A stretch of DNA of 47,809 bases from the NCBI RefSeq assembly GCF_947495825.1, contig NZ_CANMAH010000015.1, positions 1 to 47,809 of the forward strand, read 5' to 3'. Position numbers and translations under genes: made by a program. The stretch is from an uncultured Psychrobacter sp. (GTDB lineage: Bacteria > Pseudomonadota > Gammaproteobacteria > Pseudomonadales > Moraxellaceae). The stretch's first letter is position 1. Every line of letters begins with the position of its first letter. Of the stretch, positions 26,603-34,960 are shown one piece after another. The notes beneath the pieces are model-generated. The model did no database searches and had not been told where the DNA came from. It saw only the letters and a program-made list of their open reading frames with translations.

Positions 26603-27097
26603 CTATTCGAGCTCTTCAATAAGCGCTTGCATCTCAGCGATTTCACGCTTTTGCGCTTTAATAATATCGTCAGCGAGCTGTTGTACTCTAGGGTCTTCAA
26701 TATCTGCTCTTGAGCTCGTCAAAATGGCAATCGAGTGATGAGGTATCATGGCTTGCATCCAATCGACTTGATCAACCGTTGCTTGGGAACGCACACCCCA
26801 AATACCTACAGCAAACATTACTACACTTATTCCATAAACCAGTAGATTTACCTTGGTCTTCTTATACATATTACCCATAAAGGCCAGCATAATGACGGCC
26901 ATACCGGCACCCATGTAGAGCGCCATATAAGCTCGGGTCTCACTAAAATAAACATGATCCAATTGATAGGTATTAAAATACATCATGATAAACATTACAA
27001 TCGTAGACGTCAGAATCATCAAAGTGAACTTCACATAAGGATTCATGCCCTGTTGATGGCTTTGATGATTCATGCTGTTTTGATCAGAAGTATTCAT
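26603..27097 (-). CDS. DUF305-domain membrane protein
   Basis: A 164-residue protein. A His/Met/Gln-rich N-terminal tail, three hydrophobic segments (about 23-45, 55-75, 83-102) and a C-terminal DUF305 part with DWMQAMIPHHSIAIL (the His pair near 125-126) and a terminal helix rich in Glu. DUF305 proteins often sit in copper resistance clusters and are thought to bind metal through the His pair; the reaction, if any, is unknown. TAGGAGA 8 bases upstream supports the start. It follows copB in the same direction with a 27-base gap. Confidence 0.82.
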   Translation of the reverse strand: MNTSDQNSMNHQSHQQGMNPYVKFTLMILTSTIVMFIMMYFNTYQLDHVYFSETRAYMALYMGAGMAVIMLAFMGNMYKKTKVNLLVYGISVVMFAVGIWGVRSQATVDQVDWMQAMIPHHSIAILTSSRADIEDPRVQQLADDIIKAQKREIAEMQALIEELE

Positions 27098-27124
27098 AAT
27101 ATATCTCCTATAATTTTGACAATG

Positions 27125-28189
27125 TTAGAACCAGAATTTAACACCGGCAGTCAAACTACTGCTATCAACCGATTCATTTTCTTGACGCCGCTGGTCACGC
27201 GCACTGCCAAGAGCCGTCTCATAGCTCACACCGACGTAAGGTGCCAGTTGACGACCTAAGGTTTCATAAGTCAGTCTAACTTCAGTCTCTAATTCATTGA
27301 ATCCCTTGGTGATATGATTGTCAATATCGTCTTTACTAAAAGCTGACAGACCAACTTCCGGTATCACAACCCAGTGCTGACTCAAACGCCATTCATATTC
27401 TGCACCAAGATCAAGCCTAACTTGACCATCGGTGTAGAGATATGCTCTAGCATCTGTTTCAATAAAGTAAGGCATTGTGCCGACAATACCGGCCATAATG
27501 GCAGGCTTATCATTCTTGGTATCATAGGCGACCCCTGCTTCGCCATTCCAAAAAATACTTAGCGGCTTCCAGTAAGACAATGAGGTCAGACTATCAATGT
27601 CTTTCTCATCTTTGGTCTGAACACTACCTTCACTACGTAAAGATAGACGGCGCTCATCTAGGCCATACCAAGCACTAACCTCATAATTAATCTGATCGTC
27701 ATCAAACTGATAGCCTAAATCGTCTACAGAAACGCCCCATAATGGCATATCACCCATCATCATAGGCTGACCATAGCGTCCATAGGGAACACCGTTTGAA
27801 TAGTCAGGACTGCGAGCATCAGCTGGAGCTTTACCACCTTGCATACCTGACATATCCATACTGCCATGGTCCATGCCTGACATATCCATGCCACTGTGAT
27901 CCATATCCGACATGCCCATACCAGACATATCCATTTTGCTATGATCCATATCCGACATGCCCATACCAGACATATCCATTTTGCTGTGATCCATATCCGA
28001 CATGTCCATACCAGACATATCCATTTTGCTGTGATCCATATCCGACATGTCCATACTACTATGGTCCATATCTGACATAGTCATGTCTTTTTTAGCAGTG
28101 GCAGGGTCAGCAGCATTAGCAAATGATGATGCTAGTAATACCAATGATGATACCCCAGCGAACCGTAAACCCACTTTATGTATTTTCAT
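27125..28189 (-). CDS. copB: Outer-membrane copper resistance protein CopB (PcoB)
   Basis: A 354-residue exported protein when started at ATG 28189; a GTG 12 bases upstream is an alternative. A signal peptide ends near FANAA. Residues about 30-115 are a Met/Asp/His/Ser repeat built on MDHSKMDMSGM and MSDMDHS units, likely weak copper ligands. The C-terminal 240 residues form the CopB beta-barrel domain, with aromatic final residues (KFWF). It follows the multicopper oxidase with a 31-base gap, the usual copA-copB order. It is thought to work with CopA in periplasmic copper sequestration or export. The repeated DNA could expand or contract. Confidence 0.93.
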   Translation of the reverse strand: MKIHKVGLRFAGVSSLVLLASSFANAADPATAKKDMTMSDMDHSSMDMSDMDHSKMDMSGMDMSDMDHSKMDMSGMGMSDMDHSKMDMSGMGMSDMDHSGMDMSGMDHGSMDMSGMQGGKAPADARSPDYSNGVPYGRYGQPMMMGDMPLWGVSVDDLGYQFDDDQINYEVSAWYGLDERRLSLRSEGSVQTKDEKDIDSLTSLSYWKPLSIFWNGEAGVAYDTKNDKPAIMAGIVGTMPYFIETDARAYLYTDGQVRLDLGAEYEWRLSQHWVVIPEVGLSAFSKDDIDNHITKGFNELETEVRLTYETLGRQLAPYVGVSYETALGSARDQRRQENESVDSSSLTAGVKFWF

Positions 28190-28220
28190 CTCATCTCTCA
28201 CCTATCAACCAAAGATTTGC

Positions 28221-29927
28221 TTAAACGACCGCCACTTCTCTGAACATACCGGCTTCCATATGATAGAGCAGATGACAATGCCATGCCCATCGACCAGCTT
28301 CTCCTGTGACATCAAAGCTAATTTTTTGAGCTGGTTGCACCATCATAGTATGCTTGCGCACCTGAAACTCACCGTTAGGCATGCGCAAATCGCTCCACAT
28401 CCCATGTAAATGCATCGGATGATTCATCATCGTGTCATTGACTAAGGTAATACGCACGCGCTCACCCGGCTTGATATTGACCGGCGTGGCCTCACTGAAC
28501 TTAACCCCATCAAACGCCCAAATATAGCGCTCCATGTTACCGGTTAAATGTAGCTCGATCTCTCGGGTAGGCTTGCGCTGCTCCGCAAATATTGCCTCAT
28601 CGACAGAGCGTAGCTGACTATAATTCAATACCTCTCTATTAATATTGCGCAGGTTGATACCTGGATCGTCAAGGTTCATACGTGGACTGTCCACACGCAT
28701 ATCAGACTTAAAGTCATATTCTGTTTTAGCGTGCTTAGCTTTATAACCATTAGCACCCATAGCACCCATCATATCTGCCATGGTGAGCCATTCAATTTTG
28801 TCCATAGCAGGCGTTGCCGCACGAGCACCTTCTTTGGTGGCAAGCGTTGCTGCGACATAGCCCGAACGGTCTATGTTTTGGGCAAATATGGTATGCGCAT
28901 CTTTGGTCGGGGTGACAATGACATCATAGGTCTCAGCCACGCCAATACGAAAATCATCAATAGCGACTGGTGCGACATCATTACCATCCGTTGAGACGAC
29001 TGTCATTTTAAGACCGGGTATGCGTACATCAAAGATGGTTTGCGCTGAGGCATTGATAAAGCGTAATTTAACGCGCTGTCCTGCTTTGACGATTTGCGCC
29101 CAATTAGCTGCGGTCGTTTTGCCATTGATAAGGTAGGTAAATGTGTTTTCACCCGACAAGTCCGTAAAATCAGTGGGCATCATGCGCATCTGATTCCACA
29201 TTTTGCGCTTATCAAACGCGGTTTTCATATCCGTTTCGGCAATATCAGCAAGCAGTTTTTTGAAGTCTGGTAGATGGTAGTTGTCAAAGTCGGCGCGCTG
29301 TTTGAGCAGCTTCAAGAGATTATGCGGGTTGCGGCTGGTCCAATCACTAAGCACGATCACATGGTCTTCGTCGATAGGATGACGCTCACGCCCTTTAGGT
29401 TCAATCACAATGGCACCCAGCATACCGGTTTGTTCTTGGAACCCACTGTGTGAGTGATACCAATAAGTGCCTGATTGTTTTAATTTGAATTTATAAGTAA
29501 AGGTGCTGTTCGCAGGAATGCCATCAAAGCTAATGCCCGGCACCCCATCCATCTCAAACGGTACTAGTAGTCCATGCCAATGGATAGAGGTTGATTCATC
29601 CATCTGATTATGAACACGTATCACCACCGTATCGCCTTCACGCATTTTTAGCGTCGGTGCTGGTAGTGAATCATTGATGAGCGTCGCCATGCTCTTTTTG
29701 CCGTTCACAATAGCGGACTGTTTACTGACGTATAAATCAAACTCTTTCCCTGTCAATACAGGTACTTTATGAACGTTTTGATCACTATTAATAGTAGCGC
29801 CCTGACTGCCTGAGCGACTCGATTGTCCCAATGCGCTACTAGCAATAGTCGGCATCAAGGAGGCACCAAGGACAGCAGAGGATCCGGTTAAAAAACGTCG
29901 GCGGTTCAGTATGTTCTTTTTATTCAT
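28221..29927 (-). CDS. pcoA: Multicopper oxidase CopA (PcoA) with Tat signal
   Basis: A 568-residue periplasmic oxidase that converts Cu(I) to less toxic Cu(II). The N-terminus NRRRFLTGSSAVLGASL is a twin-arginine signal, so the folded, copper-loaded protein should go through Tat. Copper-site motifs are present: HWHG and WYHSHSG in the N-terminal half, HPMHLHG and WAWHCHLLYHMEAGM near the C-terminus. The Met-rich loop (about 375-400, MADMMGAMGANG) is shorter than in plant-pathogen CopA. Length is normal. It heads the copA-copB-DUF305 set. tatABC on the same plasmid is its likely export system, though the chromosome should also have one. Confidence 0.95.
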   Translation of the reverse strand: MNKKNILNRRRFLTGSSAVLGASLMPTIASSALGQSSRSGSQGATINSDQNVHKVPVLTGKEFDLYVSKQSAIVNGKKSMATLINDSLPAPTLKMREGDTVVIRVHNQMDESTSIHWHGLLVPFEMDGVPGISFDGIPANSTFTYKFKLKQSGTYWYHSHSGFQEQTGMLGAIVIEPKGRERHPIDEDHVIVLSDWTSRNPHNLLKLLKQRADFDNYHLPDFKKLLADIAETDMKTAFDKRKMWNQMRMMPTDFTDLSGENTFTYLINGKTTAANWAQIVKAGQRVKLRFINASAQTIFDVRIPGLKMTVVSTDGNDVAPVAIDDFRIGVAETYDVIVTPTKDAHTIFAQNIDRSGYVAATLATKEGARAATPAMDKIEWLTMADMMGAMGANGYKAKHAKTEYDFKSDMRVDSPRMNLDDPGINLRNINREVLNYSQLRSVDEAIFAEQRKPTREIELHLTGNMERYIWAFDGVKFSEATPVNIKPGERVRITLVNDTMMNHPMHLHGMWSDLRMPNGEFQVRKHTMMVQPAQKISFDVTGEAGRWAWHCHLLYHMEAGMFREVAVV

Positions 29928-30021
29928 AATGATAACCTGATTTAATTTGAGAGATGGTGGTTAAGCTTATAGTTATAATATTTTCGATATTTAACAGAAT
30001 CTATTCACATCTAAGCCAACA

Positions 30022-30660
30022 CTACAGCTGCTGCTGAGGAGACTCAATAGCAGCATAGACTTCTGTGGTGCCGTCTTTATTAAGCTGCATTACCTTATAA
30101 GGCATGAATTTACCTTCATACTCCATACCGGGGCTACCAACCGGCATACTCGGTACGGCAAGTCCAATAGCTTGTGCAGGAGGATTTGCTAAGAATTCAG
30201 CCATGTGTTTAGCAGGGACATGCCCTTCAAAGACAAAACCGTCGGTGGTAACGGTGGTATGACAAGAGCGCATTTGCTGTGGTACGCCATAACGCTCCTT
30301 AAATAAGGATAGATCTTCCACATCGTGCGTGGTTGCACTTAATCCATTGTTTTTTGCATAGCCTACCCATTCTTTACAGCAGCCGCAGTTGGCATCTTTA
30401 TAAACCGTGGCTGAGACGTTTTTGAGTAATGATGACGAGCTGTTAACGGGAGCATTTGTAGGAGCAGAACTTTCATTTTGTACTTGTGCATTCTGGGTAG
30501 CAGACTGTTCAACCTTTACTGGTTGAGAATCAGAGCCACTGGTATTAGATTGGCTGCAAGCGGCTAGCGTTAACGAGAGTGACGATGTCACCACCAATAA
30601 AAGGACACGACCGGATAACCAGCTATGTCCATTAGAAAGCACATGTGTGTAATGTCTCAT
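30022..30660 (-). CDS. DUF411 metal-binding lipoprotein, copy 2
   Basis: A 212-residue paralogue of the protein at 4682-5332. The signal ends in a perfect lipobox LAAC with C35 as lipidation site, then a Ser/Gln/Asn linker and a DUF411 domain with C92, C94 and C95 in NCGCC, RSCHT and GHVPA. AGGAG 7 bases upstream supports the start. It lies between the cytochrome c gene and the multicopper oxidase, in the copper cluster. It should need Lgt, LspA and Lnt, all encoded on this plasmid. Two nearly identical domains with different linkers point to an old duplication or two acquisitions. Confidence 0.9.
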   Translation of the reverse strand: MRHYTHVLSNGHSWLSGRVLLLVVTSSLSLTLAACSQSNTSGSDSQPVKVEQSATQNAQVQNESSAPTNAPVNSSSSLLKNVSATVYKDANCGCCKEWVGYAKNNGLSATTHDVEDLSLFKERYGVPQQMRSCHTTVTTDGFVFEGHVPAKHMAEFLANPPAQAIGLAVPSMPVGSPGMEYEGKFMPYKVMQLNKDGTTEVYAAIESPQQQL

Positions 30661-30747
30661 TAAATTACTCCTAAACGTCTATTGTTATGCTCGATATTCT
30701 AAAAACTTACACCCTATATTTGAATTCTTATGTACTTAACTAAAAAC

Positions 30748-30780
30748 ATTAAATGCAGCACTGTTCAGTACTGCATTATT
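30748..30780 (-). terminator. Probable terminator after the cytochrome c gene
   Basis: An almost perfect stem AATGCAG-ACT...AGT-CTGCATT at 30751-30776. On the minus strand it is followed by a T-rich stretch (TTTAATGTTTTTAG). It would separate the cytochrome transcript from the DUF411 gene. Confidence 0.5.
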
Positions 30781-30825
30781 AATAGCGACAACCGTGAGTT
30801 AGGAGGCTTTCATATCTAGAAAGTA

Positions 30826-31449
30826 TTAATGCTGCATTCCAGATCCATCATCCGACATATTCATACCCATATCACCACCATCTGACATATTCATATCACC
30901 GTCAAATGACATGTCCATCATATCGCCATCTATCCTAGTGGTTAGCATCGTGTATTGGCTTTCATCTAATTCAGGTAACGATCTAATGAAGGCTACCATT
31001 GCCCACATTCTACCGTCATCATGGGACGCGCCCCACGCAGGCATTCCAGATGCCATAATACCGTGCTTGATTGCCCAAAAGCTTTGCTTTGCACCGTCTT
31101 CTGTTTGATAACGTTTGACAATATCAGCCTTGGTAAAGTTGGGCGGCTTTGGATATAAGCTCTCACTAAAGTCAGTTTGTGCCACTCCCGGAGACAAGTG
31201 ACAGCCTGCACACATATCCTTATAGTCCGCGCCACCAGAACTGATTAGCTCAACCTTCTCTAAATCTGGTACCACAATATCTTTACTGGCATTTTCTATG
31301 GAACGATTGCGAGCAGTTTCTAAAAAGCTAAACATCATTGGGCTATGCTCTTGGTCAGCTCCCACATTGACAACGCCACTAGTAACAACCGCAAACACGC
31401 TAACGATTGCCACAAATACGGTAAAGAGCGCACCCAATAAAAATTTCAT
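30826..31449 (-). CDS. Monohaem cytochrome c with Met/Asp-rich tail
   Basis: A 207-residue membrane-anchored periplasmic cytochrome. An N-terminal hydrophobic helix (5-27) acts as uncleaved anchor or signal. The haem-binding motif CAGCH is at 80-84, and a Met in ASGMPAWG (about 135) is the likely sixth ligand. The last 35 residues repeat MDMSFDGDMNMSDGGD-like units, a probable copper-binding tail. It should need the Ccm system to attach haem; four of its genes are on this plasmid. AGGA upstream of ATG 31449 supports the start. Cytochromes of this kind may pass electrons from Cu(I) oxidation, but no partner is proved here. Confidence 0.88.
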   Translation of the reverse strand: MKFLLGALFTVFVAIVSVFAVVTSGVVNVGADQEHSPMMFSFLETARNRSIENASKDIVVPDLEKVELISSGGADYKDMCAGCHLSPGVAQTDFSESLYPKPPNFTKADIVKRYQTEDGAKQSFWAIKHGIMASGMPAWGASHDDGRMWAMVAFIRSLPELDESQYTMLTTRIDGDMMDMSFDGDMNMSDGGDMGMNMSDDGSGMQH

Positions 31450-31510
31450 ATGTTTTCCTAAAAATTTATTTCCGTTAAGTGTTGACTGCTATTTAACAGA
31501 GCTAAAATTT

Positions 31511-31783
31511 TTAAGATTTACTGTCGTTAGTAACGCAGTGTTTTTGGTACATTTGCTTCATTTTACCCATGTTAGCCATCATCGCTTTCATGGCAGGATC
31601 GCTCATGTCCATCTTGCTATGATCCATTTTTCCCATCATATCCATATGCTTTTGCATTTTTTCACAGTTCATTTGATCTTTTTCAGCATGCATTTTAGGG
31701 TCATGCGCCATAGCTGAGGTCGATACGACAAGAGCGATGGCCGTCATTGCGATTGATTTAGACAGTAATTTAAATTGTGACAT
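31511..31783 (-). CDS. Small Met/His-rich periplasmic protein
   Basis: A 90-residue exported protein. A signal peptide ends at STSAMAHD (about residue 26). The mature part is rich in Met, His, Lys and Asp, with KMQKHMDMMGKMDHSKMDMSD and two Cys (one in NCEKM, one in KHCVT), fitting a copper-binding peptide. AGGA precedes the start. A CopR-type box lies about 100 bases upstream, so it is probably copper-induced. Family not recognised. Confidence 0.72.
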   Translation of the reverse strand: MSQFKLLSKSIAMTAIALVVSTSAMAHDPKMHAEKDQMNCEKMQKHMDMMGKMDHSKMDMSDPAMKAMMANMGKMKQMYQKHCVTNDSKS

Positions 31784-31880
31784 GATTAATTCCTATTGTT
31801 TGGATTAAAGGCTATTGAGTTCAATAGCTGTTAAACCAGCCTAAATGATACATTAATCATTCTGACTGGTAGATGACGTT

Positions 31881-31902
31881 AAGATTACAATGCTGTCATT
31901 CT
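31881..31902. promoter_or_regulatory. Cop/Cus-type regulator box
   Basis: The two halves AAGATTACAA and CTGTCATTCT, split by TG, match the pattern of CusR/PcoR boxes (AAAATGACAA-NN-TTGTCATTTT) at most positions. It lies upstream of the small Met/His-rich gene and just past the end of the gene at 31917. CopR, encoded at 32569, is the likely ligand. Confidence 0.6.
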
Positions 31903-31916
31903 CACCGCTTTAGATT

Positions 31917-32243
31917 TTAATGCGCGATATATTCATTTAATATGGCTTCAGCATTTCTATCACGATCGCTACCATATTTTTTCACAAAATACTTTTCAGA
32001 CTGCAAGTGTTGATCTTGATGCTGTACCTGACACGCGACTCTCGCATCAACATAGCCTTTCATTTGCGCGCTAGAAATCTGTGCATCGTTATGATCTGCG
32101 TTCTTTGCAAAACTAGTGAGCGCATCACAATTACCGAGAACAGAAGCATCTAAGTTTGTGGTATGCGCATTGGCCGCTGACATGCCCACTAACATCGATA
32201 CTGAAAGCAAAGCTGCTTTTTTTAATGAACTATAATTTTTCAT
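31917..32243 (-). CDS. Small periplasmic protein of unknown function
   Basis: A 108-residue exported protein when started at ATG 32243, which begins a clear signal peptide (MKNYSSLKKAALLSVSMLVG, cleavage after ANA). The mature part has two Cys (NCDALTS and VACQVQ), several His and a helical C-terminus. I do not recognise the family. It is divergent from copR, with TGACA half-sites in the shared upstream region, so copper control is likely. Confidence 0.65.
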   Translation of the reverse strand: MKNYSSLKKAALLSVSMLVGMSAANAHTTNLDASVLGNCDALTSFAKNADHNDAQISSAQMKGYVDARVACQVQHQDQHLQSEKYFVKKYGSDRDRNAEAILNEYIAH

Positions 32244-32364
32244 ATAAGACCCTTTAAAGATAAATAACAAACTGTTTAAGTAGGATAATTGCTTTACTCG
32301 TAGAGGCAGTCTGTATCAGAGACAAGCCAATATGCGGCGTTGATTTAGAATACTAAATGGTGGC

Positions 32365-32432
32365 TGACAGCTAGATGACACGGATATTACATGTTCGTTA
32401 GGAACAGCATAATATTGTCATCTTCTTGTCAT
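32365..32432. promoter_or_regulatory. Paired TGACA half-sites between the small periplasmic gene and copR
   Basis: TGACA occurs at 32365-32369 and 32376-32380, 11 bases apart. TTGTCAT (the opposite strand form) occurs at 32415-32421 and 32426-32432, again 11 bases apart. One helical turn between half-sites suits an OmpR-type dimer. The two pairs face the two divergent genes, so CopR may control both and itself. Confidence 0.5.
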
Positions 32433-32568
32433 TAAAACCAAATACCAGCATCTGTCTCTATCCAAAGAACACTGTTATAACAAGGGTTCCTGATAAATAT
32501 ATGGCTGATAAGCTAACAATGTTAGTGATACGCTGTTGACAACTATAATGATATAAAGGTAAGCAACG

Positions 32569-33315
32569 ATGAAAGTACTGTTAGTAGAAGATGAGAAAAA
32601 CCTTGGAGAATATATTAAGAAAGGCTTAACTGAGGCCGGTTTCATCGTGGATCATCACATGACAGGTTTAGATGGCTATCATGCGTTAATGACTGAAGAT
32701 TTTAGTGTGGTTTTGATGGATGTCATGCTACCTGACGTCAGTGGCTTTGAGTTGGTACAGCGCTACCGAGCTGCTGGAAAGCATACGCCAGTTTTATTTT
32801 TAACGGCTAAAGATGATTTAAGCGATCGGATCAAAGGTATTGAAATTGGTGGCGATGATTATCTGACCAAGCCTTTTGCTTTTGCTGAACTGATTGTTAG
32901 AATAAAAAGCCTATTGCGCCGTGCCAATCAATCTGATTATAAAAGCTCGGTCATACACATAGCTGATCTGAAAATGGATATTGCCAAACGCACCGTTCAT
33001 AGAGGCAACACTAATATAAAATTGACTGCTAAAGAGTTTGCTTTATTACAACTTTTCTTAGAACGTCAAGGTGAGGTACTGCCGCGCACTGTGATCGCCT
33101 CGCAAGTATGGGATATAAACTTTGAGAGTGATACGAATGTCATTGACGTGGCTATAAGGCGCTTGCGGATAAAAATTGATGATGGATTTGATATAAAGCT
33201 GATTCATACGGTACGCGGAATGGGCTACAAGTTAGAGCCACTGGCTGTCGACGTGGATAGTGGCATGGGCGACGATAGTATTAATAAAGACAGTCTGACA
33301 TCAAATGAGACATAA
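32569..33315 (+). CDS. copR: Copper-responsive response regulator CopR
   Basis: A 248-residue OmpR-family regulator. The receiver domain has phosphoacceptor D51 in VVLMDVML, acidic residues ED near 7-8, T in LTAKD and K in YLTKPFAF. A winged-helix DNA-binding domain (about 125-225) and a short acidic extension follow. AAAGG upstream supports the start. It overlaps copS by 11 bases. Position beside the copper cluster and cop-type half-sites indicates control by periplasmic copper or silver. Confidence 0.92.
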   Translation: MKVLLVEDEKNLGEYIKKGLTEAGFIVDHHMTGLDGYHALMTEDFSVVLMDVMLPDVSGFELVQRYRAAGKHTPVLFLTAKDDLSDRIKGIEIGGDDYLTKPFAFAELIVRIKSLLRRANQSDYKSSVIHIADLKMDIAKRTVHRGNTNIKLTAKEFALLQLFLERQGEVLPRTVIASQVWDINFESDTNVIDVAIRRLRIKIDDGFDIKLIHTVRGMGYKLEPLAVDVDSGMGDDSINKDSLTSNET

Positions 33316-34777
33316 ATCTAAGAATCGGCGTTGGTCACTGTTATGGCGAACTATTTTTTTACTGACATTGTTCGTTATTATCTCTCAGGTTATTATCTAC
33401 GCATGGGTTCAGCGCTCTGTGAGTGGACACTTTGAGCAAATGGACTCAGAAATCCTTACTCATGCAGCTTTTAACCTGCGCAAACGTATGGTTAGTTTGG
33501 AAGATCACATAGAACCATTCACAGTATCAAAGTCGCAAGCGCTAATTGATGCCAATCATCTACATTCTTCTTGGCTGGATTATGATTTAAAAACCTTAGT
33601 ATCAGATAAAAATGGCAAATTATTATCCAGCGATCCCAGTAATTTCATCAATGATCTACCGGCAGATTTTAGCTTGTTACAACTATTGCAGGACTATCGC
33701 GATCAGCAGTTTATGATCAAGATAAATAATAGGCATTACCGAGCCATTATCATTACACATCAAGAGGTTTTGGCATTTATTGCTCTACCTATCGATGTGC
33801 ATAATCAATATCTTATCCAGTTTAATCGCCAGCTGAGCTTGATACTTATCGCCATTACCTTATTATTGGTTTCAGTAGCAGCACTAAGTGTACACTGGGG
33901 TTTTGCTCCCCTAGCTACTATCGTACAAAAGATGAAAGGCATTAATCTTCAAAGGTTAGATGAAAGAATTGTGGTTGGCGATATGCCGTTAGAATTACGT
34001 CCACTAACGGAGTCTTATAATTCTATGATGGTCAAGCTTGAAAGTAACTTTGAATCATTATCACGGTTTTCAGACAATATCGCCCATGAGCTACGTACGC
34101 CAATAGCGACGCTGAGTACGCAAACGCAAGTCATGTTAACTAAGCCAAGAGAAAGCGACGAATACATTGAGCAATTGCATCATCAGCATGATACGTTAAA
34201 GCAGTTATCCGCCATGATTAACGATATGTTATTACTGGCAAAAACTCAAAAAGAGCTGAGTGATTCGCAAATCAGTCATGTCGATATAGAGAGCTTGATC
34301 ACAAAGCTTATAGATTATTATGAGATGATTGCTGAGGATCGTGAGATAATCTTTGAAAAATCGGGTGATTTTAAAACAGTACTAGGTGATAAAGGCTTAT
34401 TGCAACGGCTGTTTGCCAACCTGATGTCAAATGCGATTTATTATGCGGCTAGTAATAGCACTATTATGATATCCGCTACTGTCCTCACTTCAAGCACCTC
34501 GCTTAATGCGCCAAAAGACGATATTCAATCCCCAGAGCAGCTCTGGTTAAGAATAACTATGACCAACCGTCTAGACAAACCATTAAATCAGATTGAAGCC
34601 GATAAACTGTTTGAGCGATTCTATCGTCATGATAAAACGAATACGATGCATTCAGGAACAGGCTTAGGCTTATCTATTGTGCAAGCTATCGCCAATGCTC
34701 ATAATGGCAAAGTTAGTATTACTATCAAAGATGAGTGTCTTTTTGAGGTTGCTGTAAAGTTGTTGATTGCCAGGTAG
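33305..34777 (+). CDS. copS: Sensor histidine kinase CopS
   Basis: A 490-residue inner-membrane kinase. Two membrane segments (about 13-33 and 176-198) enclose a periplasmic sensor region, followed by a HAMP linker, the dimerisation helix with phosphorylated H261 in NIAHELRTP, and an ATPase domain with N and G boxes (NLMSNAIYYA, GTGLGLSI). The layout matches CusS/CopS-type sensors of periplasmic Cu(I)/Ag(I). The start overlaps copR, indicating translational coupling. Confidence 0.92.
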   Translation: MRHKSKNRRWSLLWRTIFLLTLFVIISQVIIYAWVQRSVSGHFEQMDSEILTHAAFNLRKRMVSLEDHIEPFTVSKSQALIDANHLHSSWLDYDLKTLVSDKNGKLLSSDPSNFINDLPADFSLLQLLQDYRDQQFMIKINNRHYRAIIITHQEVLAFIALPIDVHNQYLIQFNRQLSLILIAITLLLVSVAALSVHWGFAPLATIVQKMKGINLQRLDERIVVGDMPLELRPLTESYNSMMVKLESNFESLSRFSDNIAHELRTPIATLSTQTQVMLTKPRESDEYIEQLHHQHDTLKQLSAMINDMLLLAKTQKELSDSQISHVDIESLITKLIDYYEMIAEDREIIFEKSGDFKTVLGDKGLLQRLFANLMSNAIYYAASNSTIMISATVLTSSTSLNAPKDDIQSPEQLWLRITMTNRLDKPLNQIEADKLFERFYRHDKTNTMHSGTGLGLSIVQAIANAHNGKVSITIKDECLFEVAVKLLIAR

Positions 34778-34960
34778 TAAATACCTTCATACTGTCTATG
34801 AACCGCTCAGATTAGATCGAAGGCGAGTTTACTTGGAAGGTCTCTCTATCCATAAGATGAGATTCTGACTTGCGATAGTTGTACTTTTCAATTGTTGGAC
34901 AAAAAATTTCTTATATAAGCCTATTTCATACATTCTATTACCAATAATTATGATGCCTTT

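Noticed and set aside
27796..28080. Plus-strand open frame of 94 codons rich in Cys/Pro/Tyr
   Set aside because: It is the antisense of the Met/Asp/His repeat of CopB; the repetition alone keeps it open.
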